Positions 32,501 through 47,500 of a stretch of DNA of 64,000 nucleotides are shown piece after piece. The DNA comes from Medakamo hakoo. Taxonomy: Eukaryota > Chlorophyta > Trebouxiophyceae > Coccomyxaceae. The position numbers and the translations under genes were made by a program. The notes below the pieces were generated by a model. That model was not told the origin of the DNA. It saw only the letters and a list, made by a program, of their open reading frames with translations, and did not search any database. The DNA is taken from the NCBI GenBank assembly GCA_026636295.1, contig CP089465.1, forward strand, positions 282,068 to 346,067, read 5' to 3'. Every line of letters starts with the position of its first letter. Position 1 is the first letter of the stretch.

Positions 32501-35500
32501 CGAGGCGACCGAGGCGGCCCACGCGCCCGGCGCGCCCTCGACCGCAGCCGCTTTGATCAGGGCGACAGCCGCGGCGGCGGCGGTCGCGCCGGCCCGCTGC
32601 CCACCGCACGCGCTGGACGCCTCCACGCCCCCCACGGCTTGGAGAACGCCGCCACGCCCGCGCCGCGCCGCCTGCTGCACGGCAGCCAGGGCGGGCGGGG
32701 CGGTCGCTCCGGAGCGGGCGCCGATGCGCCAGGTCGGTGGTGGGTGAAGGGCACGAGCCTGGCGGCCGCGCGGCCGCCGCCGCTCCACGGGCACGGCCGC
32801 CCGCCACTGAATGGCGTAGTCTTCCACGCGCGCGGCGGGCGTTTTGGGAGCCGCGGCCGGCGCCGCTCCACCGCCACCGCCACCAGCAACGGCGCGCGAC
32901 TCCAGGCCGGCCAGGAATGAGCCGCCACCGTCGCTGGCCAAGCTGGCATAGTCGGCCCGGGTGGCGGCCGCGTCGGACGAGGGCAGTGGCGCGCCCACCG
33001 CCCAGGCCGGGGGGCGCGCCTCGCTGGCCCGGCCGTACGCGGCGGCCGCGACGGGGACGCGCGCGGGCGCGCCCGCCGCCACCGTCGCGCCCGCGCCAAA
33101 CGCGACGGCCGTGTGCATGGTCGCGTCCACGGACGCCGGGTGGACGCCGGCGCCGATGGAATGGGTGGCCGGGGTGGACAGCCTGCCCAGGACGGCAGCG
33201 GCGGTGGAGGGCGGTGGAGGCGGCGGGCGGCGCAGCTGCAACAACAGAGGGCGGCGGGGTGCAGGCGCTGCACCACCAGCCGCCGCCACAGCCGGCACGG
33301 CGCGGCCGCGCGCGTGCACGGCCTCGCCCGCCCGCCCATCCACAGACGTCGCCGTCGCCTCTCCCGTCGCCAGGGCCAGGCTCACCCGCAAGGCTGGGTC
33401 CCGGCCGGCGCCGGCCAGCAGCAGCGGCGCGACCAGGCCCACCGCCGCGAGGCAGACCCCCGCCCCGCCCGCCGCCGTCGCGCTCGCCGCCCGCACCGCC
33501 TCCAACAGCGCCGCTCCCGGCACGACCACCCTGCCGGCCACGCGATGGTCGCGCAGCCAGGCCAACGCGGGTGTGGAGGCCAGGGGAGGGCTGGCAAAGG
33601 TAATGGCGGATGACGTGGCAGCGAGCGCGGCGCACACCAGGCGGTGCGCGGCCGGGAAGGGCGAGAAGCGGGAGCGGCGCCAGGGGAGGGCGGGCGGCGG
33701 GGCGGGCGGTGGAGGGCCGCCCGCCCGCCTCGATACGATGACGTGCGCGTTCGTGCCCTGGAAAGCGAAGGCTGAAACGCCGACGCCGGGCGCGGAGGCG
33801 GCCGACGCGAGCGGCGCGGCCGACCGCGGCACGGCGCACTGGCCGCCGCCTTGCAGCGCCGCTGCCACGTGCGGGTTGAGGGCCCGCAGGGTGGACACGC
33901 CTTCCAAGGAGCGGGCGTGCAGGACCGTGACGGCCCGGGTCAAGGCGGCAGCGCCAGCCGCCGTCTCGCCGTGGGCGGTGGACGCTTTCGCGGCGGCGAG
34001 GGCGACGCGCTGCGCAGTGTGGCGGCGGGCGGCCAGCCCCGCCCCGGCCGCCGCGCCGACTTCGATGGGGTCGCCCAGCGGCGTGCCGGTGCCGTGCATG
34101 TGCAGGGCGACGATGGACGACGGCTCAGCGCCGGCGTCAGCCAACGCCGCGCCAATGACCCGCGTCTGGGAGGGGCCGTGCGGCGCGGTCAGCGAGGACG
34201 ACCGGCCGTCTTGGTTGACGGCGCAGCCGGCGAGCAGGGCGGCCGGCGCGGACCCGCGCCCGCCCTCCTCCTCCACCCGCCGCCACAGCAAGACGACGCA
34301 CCCCTCCGCCCGGCCGTACCCGTCGGCGGCCGCGTCCAAGGCCTTGCACCGCCCGTCCGGTGCGAGCATGCCCGCAGCCGCAAACAGGGCCGCGACGGGC
34401 GCGGCGGACGGCAGGGAGGCGCCGCCGGCCAGGCCCGCGCCGCCGGCGCGCGCGCGCAGCGCCGACGCGACAAAGGCTGTCGCGACCAAGGACGACGAAC
34501 AGGCCGTGTCCAGGGCGATGGCCGGGCCTTTGAGGTTGAAGGTGTACGAGATGCGGCCCGCGGCGGCGGACGTGGCCCGGCCTGTGCCGCGGTACGCGCC
34601 CGCGCCCGCCCCCGCGTCGGCCGCCGCGTCGGCGGGCGTGTCGGCCAGGCGGGCGAGGCCGAGGGCAACGAGGGTGGGGCGGGAGTCTTCCAGGCTGCCG
34701 TCGACCCGGCCCACCAGCACTTCCGCCGCGGCTTCGAGCAAGCAGCGTTGCAGTGGGTCGGCCGCCCCCGCTTCAGCGGGAGGGAGGTTGAAGGCGGCCG
34801 CGTCGAAGGATGACACGCCGGCCAGGCAGGCCGCAAAGCGGGTGGTGGGCGGCGGCGCGGCCGGGCCGTCCGTGTCCCAGCGGGACAGGGGGACGGGCGC
34901 GACGGCGTCGGCAGACCAGGTCAGGGCGGCGGCGTGTCCGGCGGGCATGCGGCCGGCCACGGCGTCCAGGGCGATGAGGGCGGGCGGCGGGGCGGGACAG
35001 GACGCGGCGGGGAGGGTGGGCGGGATGGGCGGCTGCGGCGGTGGTGGTGCCGGACCGACCTCCTCCACCACCGCCTCCGTCGCCTGGACCAGTCGCCCCA
35101 CAAACTCCGCCATGGCTGCCACGGTCGGGTAGTCGTAGACGAGCGTGGCCGGCACGTCGGCCAGGTCGAACGCCCGGGCGACCGCGTTGCGCAGCTCGAC
35201 GGCCGCGAGGGAGTCGACGCCCGCGGCCGCGAGCGGCGCGTCGCGGGGCAGAGGCGTGGAGCCGCCGATGACGCGGGCGACGGCAGCGGAGATGGTGGCT
35301 TCGATGGAGGCCGGCGTGTGGGCGGTGTTGGTGGGCTTGGGCGGTGGGGTGGCGGCGGCCGGCGCCGCGTCGCCGCCGTCCGTCGGCCCGGGCGCGACCG
35401 CGCTGTAAAAGGGCGAGGCCGGCTGGGGCCGCCCGCCGCCCGCGACCGCGCCCCAGTCAAACACGCCCGCCAGGGCGACAGGAGGCGGCGGCGCACTGCC

Positions 35501-38500
35501 ACGCGCCAAGCCAGCCAGGATGCCACCCAGCACACCCACACCCACGCCCGGCTCCAGGGCGCCAAAGCCCAGGCGGGCCATGCGGGCGGCCGAGGCGCCG
35601 CCCAGGCCGGCCGCCATGCCGACGCGCGCCCACGCGCCCCACTGCGTGGAGGACGCGGGGACGCCCGCCGCTTGAGCGGCCGACGCCAGGCCATCCAGGA
35701 TGGCGTTGGATGCAGCGTATCCGGCCTGCCCTCCACTGCCCAGCGCGGCGGCGACGGAGGAGAAGAGGGAGAGGGCGGCGACAGGGGCGGCGGAGAGGTG
35801 GCGCGCGGCCGCGACGACGGCCGCGACCTTGGGCGCGGCGGCCGCGCGCACCCGCCCGGGCGTCTGCCCCGCCAGCGTCGCGTCGGCCAAGACGCCGCCG
35901 GCGTGGAGCAAGCCCGTCAGTGGGGCGCAGGATCGGGCGGCGTGCAGCGCGGTGGCAGCGCCGACCGCGCCGCCGGCGTCCGCGGCGACAGAGGTGACGG
36001 CCGCCGCCCAGCCCGCCCCGGCCGCGAGCCCGGCAAAGGGGTGGGCCGTGTCCAGCCCCGCCACGGCCCGGCCGTCTCCCAGGCCGCCGCCGCTGCGGCC
36101 GACGAGCGTGACATGCCCAGCTCCATGCCGCGCCAGCCAGGCCGCTGCCGCCCCACCCAGGCCGCCCGTCCCGCCCAGGACGGCCCAGGCGGACGGGCGG
36201 CGGGCGGCGCGGAAGAGCGACGCGCTGGCCGACGCGCGGCCGCGCCCGCAGTCCAGGACGACTTTGCCCACGGCTTTGGCGCTGGCCAGGGCACGCAGGG
36301 CGTCGCGCGCGTCACTCAAGCCGTGCACCTCGTGGGCCAAGGGCCTCACCTTGCCGGCGGCGGCGAGGGCGGCCACGCGCGCCATGGCCGCGCCGACGAC
36401 GGGCGGCGAGAAAAAGTCGACGGCGACCACGGAAAACGACACGTCGGGCCGTTCTTGGGCGGCGCGGGCGGGCGACCAGATGGCACGCTTGGCCACTTCA
36501 ACGAACGCGCCGGCGGGCGCAAGGCAAGCCAGCCCGGCGGCGACCATGCCGGGCGAGGTGAGCGAGTTGAGGACGAGGGCGGGGGCGGGCGTGCGCGCCG
36601 CGCGCCCCGCCGCGAGGGCCGCGACGCCGTCGGCGAAGGCTGTGTCGCGCGAAGAGAAGACGGCGGCCACGCCGGGCTGGCCACGGACGACCGCGCGTTT
36701 GGCCGGGCTGCCCGCGGTGGCGAGGACGCGCGCGGACGCCAGGGCGCCGACCTGGCAGGCGGCGAGGCCCAAGCCGCCCGCGGCCGCGTGGATGAGGACG
36801 GTCGGTGCCGGCTGTGAGAGGGCGGCGTCCAGGCATGCAAAGGCCGTGAGGAACGCGGTCGGCAGCGTGGCCGCTTCCACGTCCGTGAGGTTGGGCGGCG
36901 CCGGCGCCAGGGCCGCCGCGTCGGCCACGACGGCCGTGCCCAAACACCCCGCGGCCTGGCCAAACACGCGCTCGCCGACCGCGAGGTGCGTCACGCCGGC
37001 TCCCACGCCCACCACCACGCCCGCCACGTCTCCGCCGGGGAAGCCGGGGTCCACCCCACCCGGGTACAGGCCCAGGACGTTGAGCACGTCCCGGAAGTTG
37101 AGGCCGACGGCGCGGACGGCGATGCGGACGTGGTGTGGGGGCAGCGGCGTCGTGGCCGTCGGCACCGCCACCCGCACCAGGTCGGACAGCGACCCGCGCG
37201 GGCGGGGCTCGTACCGCCAGTCTTGTGGGGCGGGCCGGCCGCGGTCGGAGGACCGGAGGAGCACGGCGCGGGCGGCCGTGCCGGCGGTCAGCGTGGTGGC
37301 GGACAGGAGGTCGGCCGGCGGCGGCGGCAGCGGCGGCGCCGCGGCCGGGCCACCACCCCCACCCCCATCATCCACGCCGTCGAGCTCCAGGTCCGGCCGT
37401 TCCACGGCCGCGACGCGGGCGACGGCCCACAGGGCGGCGTCTGTGTGCGAGGGCGCAGCGCGGCCCGGGCCGTGTGGCGGGCGGGCTCCCGCCGTCGCGA
37501 TGGAAGCGCGAGAGAGGGCCGGACCCTCCAGGGCGGCGCGGACCGCTGTGACGGCGGCGAGCGCGGCGCGGGACGGGTGGTGGCGTGTGCGCGGTGGGCG
37601 GATGAGGGTGGGCGCGGCGATGGATGCGGCGACGCCAGGACGCACGCCCACCGGCTCGGCGACCTGCCAGTCCGGCGCAAAGTGCAGGTCGACCGGCAGG
37701 GCCGTGGGGGTGGAGGTGGGGCCGGGCGCGGGCGTGGGAGCGGGCGCGGCGCCGACCGCCGCGCCCACCACGGCCGCCAAGGTCAGGACGCCCGCCCAGC
37801 TTGCGTCCGACACTTGCTTAGACGGCGAGAGCCGCACCGGTGGCGACGCGATGGCGGACCAGGAGGGCGGGCGGGGGCTGCTGCCACCACCCCCGCCGCC
37901 CGCCGCACAGCCGACAGACACGGGCACGAGCGGCCCGGCCCCGCCGCCATCAAGACGGGGACGCACAGCGCCCAGGTGCAGGGCCGCGTCCGCGGCACCA
38001 GGGTGGGCGCCATAGTCCGTCCAGGTGGGCGGGGTAGATAAAGAAGCGGTGTAGGAGGCGGGGGGACGGGCGGCGGGGTGGAGGAGGGTGGAGAGGCGGT
38101 CGCGGCGGGCGGCGGGTGGTGGGGCGATGGTCGCCGTCGTCAGGCGGGCCACCCGCCCGGCAGCGTGCGTGACGCCGCCACCGCCACCGCTGGACACAAC
38201 CAGCCGTCCGTCCGCTTCCACGGCCACGACCAGGCCGGTCTCACCGCCGCCCAGGAGGGCTTTGGACGCCGAGATGGACAGGCCCACCAGCGCCACGTCG
38301 CGCGCGTCGCGCCCGCCGTCCTCCCCAGCCGCCAGCGCCCGCCCAGCCGCCAGACCGGCTTCCACCATGGCGGTCGCAGGCAAGAGGGTCCGCCCGCCCA
38401 CCCGGTGGTCGGCCAGGTAAGCCGTGCCGGGCGTGAAGCCCAGGTGGGGCGGGGAAGAGAAAAGGGTGGGGGCGCCGGGCCCGCCCCCCACCCGCACTCC

Positions 38501-41500
38501 CTCCAGCAGCGGGCAGGCGCGGGGCACGCCCCACACCCGGGCCCGGCGCCAGGGAAGTGGGGAGGGTGGTGGGACGGGGACGACGGCGTCGCCTCCCCGC
38601 CCGATGAGGGCGTGCGCGTTGGTGCCGGACATGCCAAAGGACGACGAGCCGACCAGGCCGGCGCCCCACCCACCGCCGCCGCCGCCGCCGCCTGCCTGGC
38701 GTGGCACGGCAGGCGGTGGGCCGCCACCACCACCTCCGCTGTCCCAATCGCTCAACGCCAGTCTGACGTGCGGGTTGAGCTCGCGCAAGTTGGGGATGGG
38801 CGCCCAGCCGGAGCGCGCACGGCCGGCGCAGCCCAGGGCTGCGACCAGCCCCACCACGCCCGCCGCGCCTTCCGTGTGGCCCACGCACGCTTTGGGGGAG
38901 GCGAGCATCAGGCGGGCAGGGTTGCCGGCCAAGCCCGCCGCCGCCGCGTTCAGTTCGATGGGGTCGCCCAACGGCGTGCCCGTGCCGTGCAGGACGAGGC
39001 CGGAGGTGGGGGGAGACCCAGGGCCCGCGTCGGCGCGCGCCTCGGCCAGCAGGGCGGCCTGGGCCGGGCCGGAGGGCGCGGTCAGCGCGGACGCGCGGCC
39101 GCCCTGGTTGACGGCCGTGCCGGACAGGAGGGCCAGGCAGGGCGGCGCGTCACGACGCCCGTCCGCGCCGACGACGAGCAGGGCGGCGCCGGCCTCGCCC
39201 CGCCCGTACCCGTCTGCGCCCGCGTCGAGGCTTTTGCACCGGCCGTCGGGCGCGAGGGCGGCCAAGCCCGCGATCTTGGCCGCCGACCGGGCGGACAGGA
39301 ACAGGTTGACGCCGGCCACCAGGGCCGCGCTGACGGACGCGGGGCGGGACCGCAGCGCGCCGGCGGCCAGGTGCGCCGCGACGAGCGACGACGAGCACGC
39401 GGTGTCGACCGCGGCCGCGGGGCCGGCCAGGCCCAGGGCGTACGAAACGCGGCCGGCCAGGAAGGCGGGGCCATTGGCGGTGATGGATGGCGGCGCCAGG
39501 TCGTCCAGGCCGGTGGGCGCCGACGCGTCCGCCGCAAAGTCCGTCGCCCACATGCAGCCGACAAAGCACGCGACCGGCGCGCGGCCGGCGGGCGCGCGCG
39601 CGCGCGCGGGCACGGGCAGCCCCCCTCCCGCCACCAGCGCTTCCGCGCACACCTCCAACGCCAGGCGGGCATGCGGGTCCGCGTGCACGGCTTCGGAGGG
39701 GGACATGGAGAACGCGTCCGCGTCAAAGTCGCGGGAGTGGGCCAGCGTCGCCGCCAGGCGGGCGTAGACAGGCAGGCGCGGCGGCGGGGCGGGCGGCGCG
39801 CGCGCGCTGCCGGGCAGCGCGCCCGCGTGCGCGTCGGCGCACCAGCGCGACGGCGGCAGCGCGGTGACGGCGTCGGGCGCGCCGGGCGTGGCCGCCCAGG
39901 CATGCCAGGCCAAAGGAGACGCAGTGGACGCGACGTCGGCGAGGGCGGGCCCAGGCAGGCGAGCGGCGGCGGCCGTGATGGCGAGGACGACGGGGCGGTG
40001 GGTTTGGGTGGGGGGCGGCGGCGGCGGCAGGGGAGGGAGGGGAGGCGGCGGCGCGCGCGCGCGCGCCGGTGCGCCCACCCCCACCACCGCCCCCGCCCGC
40101 CCCAGGCGCGCATCCACCGCCGCCGCCAGGGCGACCGCCGTCCCCGCTTCCAGAGCGATCGTGGCGGGCAGGGTGACGCCGAAGGCGGCCGCCAACGCGT
40201 CCCTCAGCTCGACGGCGCCCAGGGAGTCCAGGCCCGCCGCGAGCGCGAGCGGCGCGTCGGGCGGTGGCCGGGCGCCCAGCGTGGCTTCCACCGCGTCCAA
40301 GACGGAGGCCAGGGTGGTTGGGCCGGGCTGAGCAGGCGGTGGCGGTGGTGGCGGCTGCGTCTGCGGCGGCGGCGGCGCACCGTCACCGGCCGCCCCAGCC
40401 TCCTGCGGCGGCAGGAGGGCCGCGAAAAAGGCGCCGGCCGGCAGGGCGCGACCGCGGGCGGCGGCCGGCCACTCGACGCGCGCGACCGTCAGGCACGCCG
40501 GCCCCGGCCCGCCGCCATCCACCTGGTCCAGGGCGGCCAGGCCTTCGGCAGGCTCGATGGCGCCGTGGCCCGCCCTGCGCAGGCGGGCCAGGAGGCCGGG
40601 GTCCTCGGACGTCGCCATGCCGGCGCGCCACGCGCCCCACTGGACGGCCGCGGCGGCCCGGCCCCCGCCCGCCGCCACGCCCTCCACCCACGCGTCCAGG
40701 GACGCGTTGGCGGCGGCGTACCCGGCCTGGCCCGGCGAGCCGAGCAAGCCAGCAACGGAGGAAAAGGCCAGGGTCAGGGCCGGTGGCGCGGCGGCGGTGG
40801 CGCGGGCGGTGGACAGCGCGGCGCACAGTTTTGGCGCGGCCGCGGTGCGCAGCGCGGCCGGCGTCTGAGCGCGGGCCAGGCCGTCCGCCCGGGCGCCGCC
40901 GCACAGGATGAGGGTCTGCAGGCGGCGGTTGGTCAGGGCGGCGACCCCGGCCGCCCCTGCCGCCGTGCCGGCGTCGCAGGCCGCGACGGTGGTGAGGGCG
41001 GCGCCGGTCGACGGCGGCGGGTGGCCGTGGGCCGACCGGCCCACCAGCACCAGGCGGGCGGCCCGTCCGCCTTCCACGGCCCAGGCCGCGACGAGGCGGC
41101 CCAGGCCGCCTGTGCCACCCACGATGCAGGCGGCACCGGTGGTGGTGGGCGTGTGGAGGTGCGCGCCGAGCGGGCGCCGCCGCGCCGGCAGCAGGGCCGG
41201 GCTGGCGGCGCACCCGTCGGCGGTGGCCAGCCCAAACTCACTGCCGCCGCCGACGTGGCTGCGGTCGCGGCCGCCGCCCCAGGGCGAGCTCAGCACCCAC
41301 GCCGCGCCACTGGCCTCGCCCTCAGACACGGCCGTGCGCAGCGCCGCGGCCGCGGACGAAGTGGACGGGCTGGGCCGGCCGGCCAGGGTGAGGCGGGTGG
41401 CGGTGTTGTTGGTGCGACCGCCAAAGACGGCGCGCAGGGCCGCCGCCGCCGCGGAGACGGGGTGGGTGCGCGCACGCACGCGTAGCCAGGGACGGGCAGG

Positions 41501-44500
41501 GGGCGAGGGCGCAGCGCCGGCCGGCTCGTCCACCCGCCAGGAGACGGCGAGCGTGCGGAGGGGCGGGGCGTCGGGCGCGGGGGCGGGCGTGGGGGCGGCG
41601 GCCACCGCGGGCGCCGCAGCGGACGACACCAGGCCCACCCAGCGCACGGGGAAAGCGCGGCTACGCATCAGTCCAACGTCTGCCGCATCCTCCGTCCCGG
41701 CCGTGCACGCCCACCCACCCGCCCTGCCCTCCTCGCACCGCTCGGACGGCAAGGCCACTGCACCCAGCGCCGTCGGCACGCGCGCGGGCGCCTCACCCCG
41801 CCTCCCCGCTTCCAGGTGCAGTGCCGCGTCAGCGCAAGCCGGGTGGGCGTGGTAGCCGTCGGCCGGGGTGGCTGGCGTGGGCGGGGCGACGGTGGCGAGC
41901 GCGGCGGGGCGGTGGAGGCGGGGGTGGAGGCGGGCGACCGGGGGCGCGCGACGACGGCCAGGCCCCTCCTCGCCCGGCGCCGACACCGCGCACAGGCTGG
42001 CCGTGGCGGCCGTCCCGGCAGAGGCGGTCCCGATGGCGACGCCACCCCCGCCCAACTCAATGTCCACCGTCAGCTCCGGCCCGCCCGCCCGGCCGAGGAC
42101 GATGGGCGAGGTGAAGGCCGCAGCTGTGAGGGCGGCCAGGGCCGCCGCCGGCGCCAGCATGGCGGCCGCCGCGCCGGCCGCTTCCACCATGGCGGACGCG
42201 GGCAGGAGAACGCGCCCGCGGACGACGTGGTCGCGCAGGCAGGCCAGGGCGGGCGCGTCCAAAGCGGCGACAAAACGGGCGGTGGAGGGGGTCGCCCCGC
42301 CGCCGCCCGCCGGCATCACCAGGCGGTGCGGGTGCGGGCCAAACCAGTGGCGGCGCCGGCGCCAGGGCAGGGCCGGCGGGGCGGCGACGCCCTCGCCCGG
42401 CGCGCAGACAATGCCATGCGCGTTGACGCCGGACATGCCAAAGGACGACGTGCCGACGGCGGCGGACGCGGCCGCGGACGCGGGGTGGGCGGCCGGGCCG
42501 GCCGCGCGCGGCACAGCCGCGCCGCCCCACCGCCCGAGCGCCGACCCGACGTGCGGGTTGAGCGCCGCCACGCCCGCGACGGGCGGGCGCGTGCGAGACC
42601 GCAGGCCGCCCAGGGCGGCCAGGAGACCCGTCACACCCGCCGCGCCTTCCGTGTGGCCGAAAGTGGCTTTGACGGACGTGAGCGTCGTCTTCGTGGCGGA
42701 CGGGGCAGGCGCGTCGCCGCCCAGCGCGCCGGCCAGCGCGCCGACTTCGATGGGGTCGCCCAGCGGCGTGCCCGTGCCGTGGACGACGACGCAGGTTACA
42801 GCGGCAGGCGTGGCAGAAGAGGCCACAGCTTCCCGCACCAGCGCGCTTTGCGCTGGCCCGGACGGCGCGGTCAGGGAGGCGGACCGGCCGTCCTGGTTGA
42901 CGGCCGTGGACGCGAGCAGCGCGAGCGGCGCGGCCGCGCCGCCCTCCCCGCTGCCACCCTCCCTGCCGCCGCCGCCGCGCGCCAGCAGCAGCGCGGCAAA
43001 GCCTTCCCCACGCCCGTACCCGTCCGCCGCCGCGTCAAACGTCCGGCACCGGCCGGACTTGGACAGGGCTTGCAGGGCGCAGATGCCGGCGGTGGTGCCG
43101 GCCCACAGCAGGGCGTTGACGCCGGCGACCAGAGCCCGGCCGCACTCGCGGCTCGCCAGCGCGGCCCGGCCCGCGTGCGCGGCGACGAGCGAGGACGAGC
43201 ACGCCGTGTCGATGCCGTGGCAGGGGCCCGCCAGGTCGTAAGTGTACGCGGCCCGGCCGCTGAGGTAGGGCGACCCGATGCCCGTCATGACGGGGCCGGA
43301 CGGGCCCATGCCGTAGGCGTGGCGGGCCACGTCGGCCGCGTCCCAAAACATGCACCCGACGAACGTGCCCGTGGTGGTCGCGTGCGGCGGCGACGTGCCG
43401 CCCGCGGCCAGCACCTCTCCCGCCAGTTCCAGCAAGCGGCGGGCTTGGGGGTCCAGCGCCACAGCATCAGGTGGGGCCAGGTCCAGGGCCACCGCGTCGA
43501 CGCCGTCGAAGCCGTGCGCCCACGCGGCCAGCCGGACGGAGCAGGAAAAGGGTGAGCGCCGGCCGGGCGGGGCGGCGCCCCCGCCTTCGGCGTCGTACGT
43601 CTTGTCCACGTCCCACCGGTCCAGCGGAGTGGGGGACTGGGGGCCCGACCCGGTGGACAGGAGAGCCCAGAAGGAGGCCAAGCCAGGGCCGGGCAGGGGT
43701 GGAGACGCGGTGGGAGGGACGGCGGGCGACGAAGGGAAGTGGCCCGCGGCCGCGACGACGTGGGCGAGCGACGCGGTGGGCGGCGCCGCCGCCGCGTCGG
43801 CCAAGGCGGGCCGCGGCGGCGGCTGTGCCGCCACCACCACTGGCCGCCCCTGCGTCCCTAGCCTCCTCGCTAGCTCGTCCGCCAGGGCCGCCGGCGTCGG
43901 GCAATCAAACGCCAGCGTGGCGGGCAGGCCGGCCAAGCCCGTCGCGGCGCCCAGCGCGTCGCGCAGCTCCAGCGTGCCCAGCGAGTCGAGGCCGGACGCC
44001 ATGAGCGGGGCGGTCGGCGGGAGGTCGGCGCCCACGACGCGGCGCAGAGTTGACAGGACAAGGGCCAGGGTGTCGAGCGGGGGTGGTGGTGGGGGTGTGG
44101 CGGCGGTGGGTGGGGCGGCCGGCGGCGGTGGTGGCGGACCGGCCGCCTCTTCCAGGCGAAGCCGCGCCCGCGCGGGCGCGGCCAGGACGGCTTCCCACGC
44201 GAACGAGCCGACGACGCCCGCACAGGCTGGGGCGGCCATGAGGACGGACAGGGCACGCAGGCCTGCGGCCGGCGGCATGGCCAGGAAGCCGGACCGGGCC
44301 AGGCGCGACGCGACGGCGCTCGCCATGCCGGCGCGCCCACCCCACGCGCCCCACGCCGCGCACGACACCGGCACGCCGGCGCCGGCGCGCCCAGCCGCCC
44401 AGGCCGCCACGCCCGCGTTGGCGGCGGCGTACGCAGCCTGTCCAGCATTGCCCAGCGGCGCGGACGCGGACGCAAAGACGTGGGAGGCGCGGAGTGGGGC

Positions 44501-47500
44501 GGCCGCGGTGGTGCGGCGGGCGAGCGCGGCCGCGGCCGCGGTCTTTGGCGCGGCGGCAGTGCGGACGGCGGTGGGGGTGAGGCCAGCCGCGGGACCGTCG
44601 GCTAAGGAACCGCCGGCCAGGATGGTGCCGGCCAAGCGAGAGGTGGGGTGGGTGGCGGTCAAACCGGCCGCGTCGGCGGCGGTCGCCGTGTCCGCGGACA
44701 GGGCCGTGACGAGGGCGGTGGGACAGAGCGTGGATGGCACGTCGGTGCCCCTGCGCCGGCCGTCCCGGCCGACCAGGATGAGGGAGGCGCGTCCGCCACT
44801 CTGTTCAGTCAGCCATCGCGCCGTCAGGCTGCCCAGCCCGCCCAGGCCGCCCGTGACGAGCCAGGCGCCGGGCGGCGGTCGGCGGTGGGGTGGCACGCGG
44901 GCGCGCCAGGGCGCCGCGACGGCTGGGCGGCGGACGACGCAGCCGCCGTCAGTGTCGTCGTCGCCAGGACGCAGGCCAGCAGCCAGGACCGTGGCGTCTT
45001 CCAGGGCGGCGCACGCCAAGGCCGCGCGCACTGCCGGGTGGGGAGGGAGGGACGGGCGGGGACGGCGGCCGGCCTGCCGCACCGCGCGCACGGCGGCCAA
45101 GGTCGCGGCGGGTGTCGTGGTGGTGGTGCGGAGCCGGCGGGGCCGGCCACGCCGCACCACCGGTTCCTCCACCAGCCAGGCGTCGTCGTAGATGGCGGCG
45201 GCCCTTTTCCAAGGGCCCGCGGCCGGACCAGGCGCGGCACTGCCCCCCAGCGGGCGAGACTCCAGGCCAGCCAGGCACGCGCGGCCGACCAAGGAAAAAG
45301 TGGCGAGGGCGGAGCCGGGGGCGGCGCCGGGCGTGCGGGCACCAGCACACGCATGCAGGTCACCCTCTGCATCCGCAAAGTCCGTGGGCGCCGCGCCGGC
45401 CGACGCGTGGACGGCCAGCACGCCGCACGCGGCGGGCACGCGCGCGGGCGAACCCTCCCCATCCGCCAGCGCGCCCATGTGCGTGGCCGCGTCCAGGCGG
45501 GCCGGGTGGGCGCCGTACCCGTTGGAAGAGGCGGGCGTGAGGGCGGGCGCCACGCTCGCCGTCCACCCCGGTCCGGGGAGGAGCAGGCGCGAGGCGGAGG
45601 CGGAGGCGAGGCGCGCCCGGGGCGGCGCCAGGGGGAGCGAGGCACGGCTCGGAATGGGTGTGGTGGGCACGCCCGCCACCCGTCCGCTTGCCAAGGTCGT
45701 CAGCGCGCCCGCTGCACCGCCAGCGACGACGACAGCCCCGGTCCGCGTGTCCACCGACACCGTCAGGTTGACAGCGGCCGGCGCGGACAGCAAGAGTGGA
45801 GCGACCAGGGCGGCGGAGGTGAAGGCTGGCGCCGCGTCCTCCGCCAGCACGCCGCCCGCAGCCCGGCCCGCTTCCAGCATGGCCGTGCCCGGCAGGATGG
45901 CGCGACCGCGGACGACGTGGTCGCGCAGGTAGGAGAGGGCGGGCGTGGCGGAGAGGGACGTGGCGAAGAGGGCGGCGGACGCGGACGCAGACGCGTGCGC
46001 GAGCAGGCGGGCCGGCGGCGGCACGCACCACACCCGCGCCCGGCGGAAGGGCAGAGCGGGTTGCGTACGGTGGTCGGGCGCGCAGCCCGCCCCACCAGCC
46101 ACAACGACCGCGTGCGCGTTGGTGCCTTGGAAGGCAAAGGCAGAGACGCCGACGGCGGGCGTGGAGCCGGGGTGCGCGCACCCGGCCACCCCGGGCCCGG
46201 GCGTCCGCGCCGCGTGCGCCCGGCCCAGCCCGACCGCGTCACACACGTGTCGGCTGGGGGTGGTGAGGCCCGGCAGCGGGCCGCCCGCGGACCGGGCGGC
46301 CAGGCGGGCGAGGGCGTGGGCCAGGCCGACCGCGCCGGCCGTCGGTTCGGCGTGGCCGGCCCAGGCCTTGGCCGCGGACAGGGGCAGCAGGGGACGGTGG
46401 GGGCCCGGGCCGCCCAGCGGCAGGGCGCCCACCGCCGCGCCCACCTCAATGGGGTCGCCCAGCGGCGTGCCCGTGCCGTGCATTTCCAGGCCGGCGAGCG
46501 CGAGGCGGGTGGGCGGGGGCAGCGCACGCGCCGCGCCGTCCCAGGCCGCGCCAATGACCCGGCCTTGCGCCGGCCCGGACGGTGCGGTCAGGGACGCGGC
46601 GGACCGGCCGTCCTGGTTGACGGCGACAGCGGCCAAGGCGGCGAGAGGCGAGGAGGCAGCGCCGGCGGCGGCGGTGGCGGCCGACAGGCCGACCGCGACC
46701 GCGGCCTCCCCCCGCCCGTACCCGTCTGCGGCCGCGTCCAGGGTTTTGCACCGCCCGTCGGGCGCGAGCATGCCCGCGCTGGCCAGGCCGCGCACGGTGG
46801 CCGGGTCCAGCGACAGCAGGGCGCCGGCCAGCAGCGCGCGCGAGCTGCCGCCACCCGACGACGCCAGCTCGCGCGCCAGCAGCGCCGCGCCCACGAGCGT
46901 GGAAGAGCACGCGGTGTCGACCGCGAGGGCCGGGCCGCGAAAGTCAAAGGTGAAGGCCAGGCGCCCGGCCGCGACGGACAGGCACTTGCCCGTGGCGGCG
47001 TACGCGTCACCCGTGTCGGCCAAGGACGGGCCGCACAGGGTGGCGTAGTCCCAGAAGGACAGGGCGGTCGCGACGGCCGTGGAGGTGGAGGTGGGGGTGG
47101 GGGTGGAGGTGGGGGTGGGCGTGCGCCCCCCACCCGCCCCACCCCACGCCCCACTCACCACCACTTCCGCGCCGACCTCCAGGATGAGGCGTTGTTGTGG
47201 GTCCAGGCGAACGGCTTCCGCGGCGGACGCGACGCCAAACGCGGCCGCGTCGAAGCCGGCCGCGCCCGGCAGGTAGCGCGCAAAGCGGGCAGAGGGCGGC
47301 GCGGCGTCGGCATCCCACCGCTCCAGCGGGACGGCGCGGGCGGTGTCAGGGGTGAGGGCGCCCGTGGCGACCAAGTGTGACGGCGGACCGGGCAGGCGAG
47401 TGGCGACGGCGTCGATAGCGATGACGACGGGCGGCGGCGTGGCCGATCCGCCGACGACGGGGGTGGGTGGAGGCGGCCGCGCGACAGCGGCTGCGGCGGG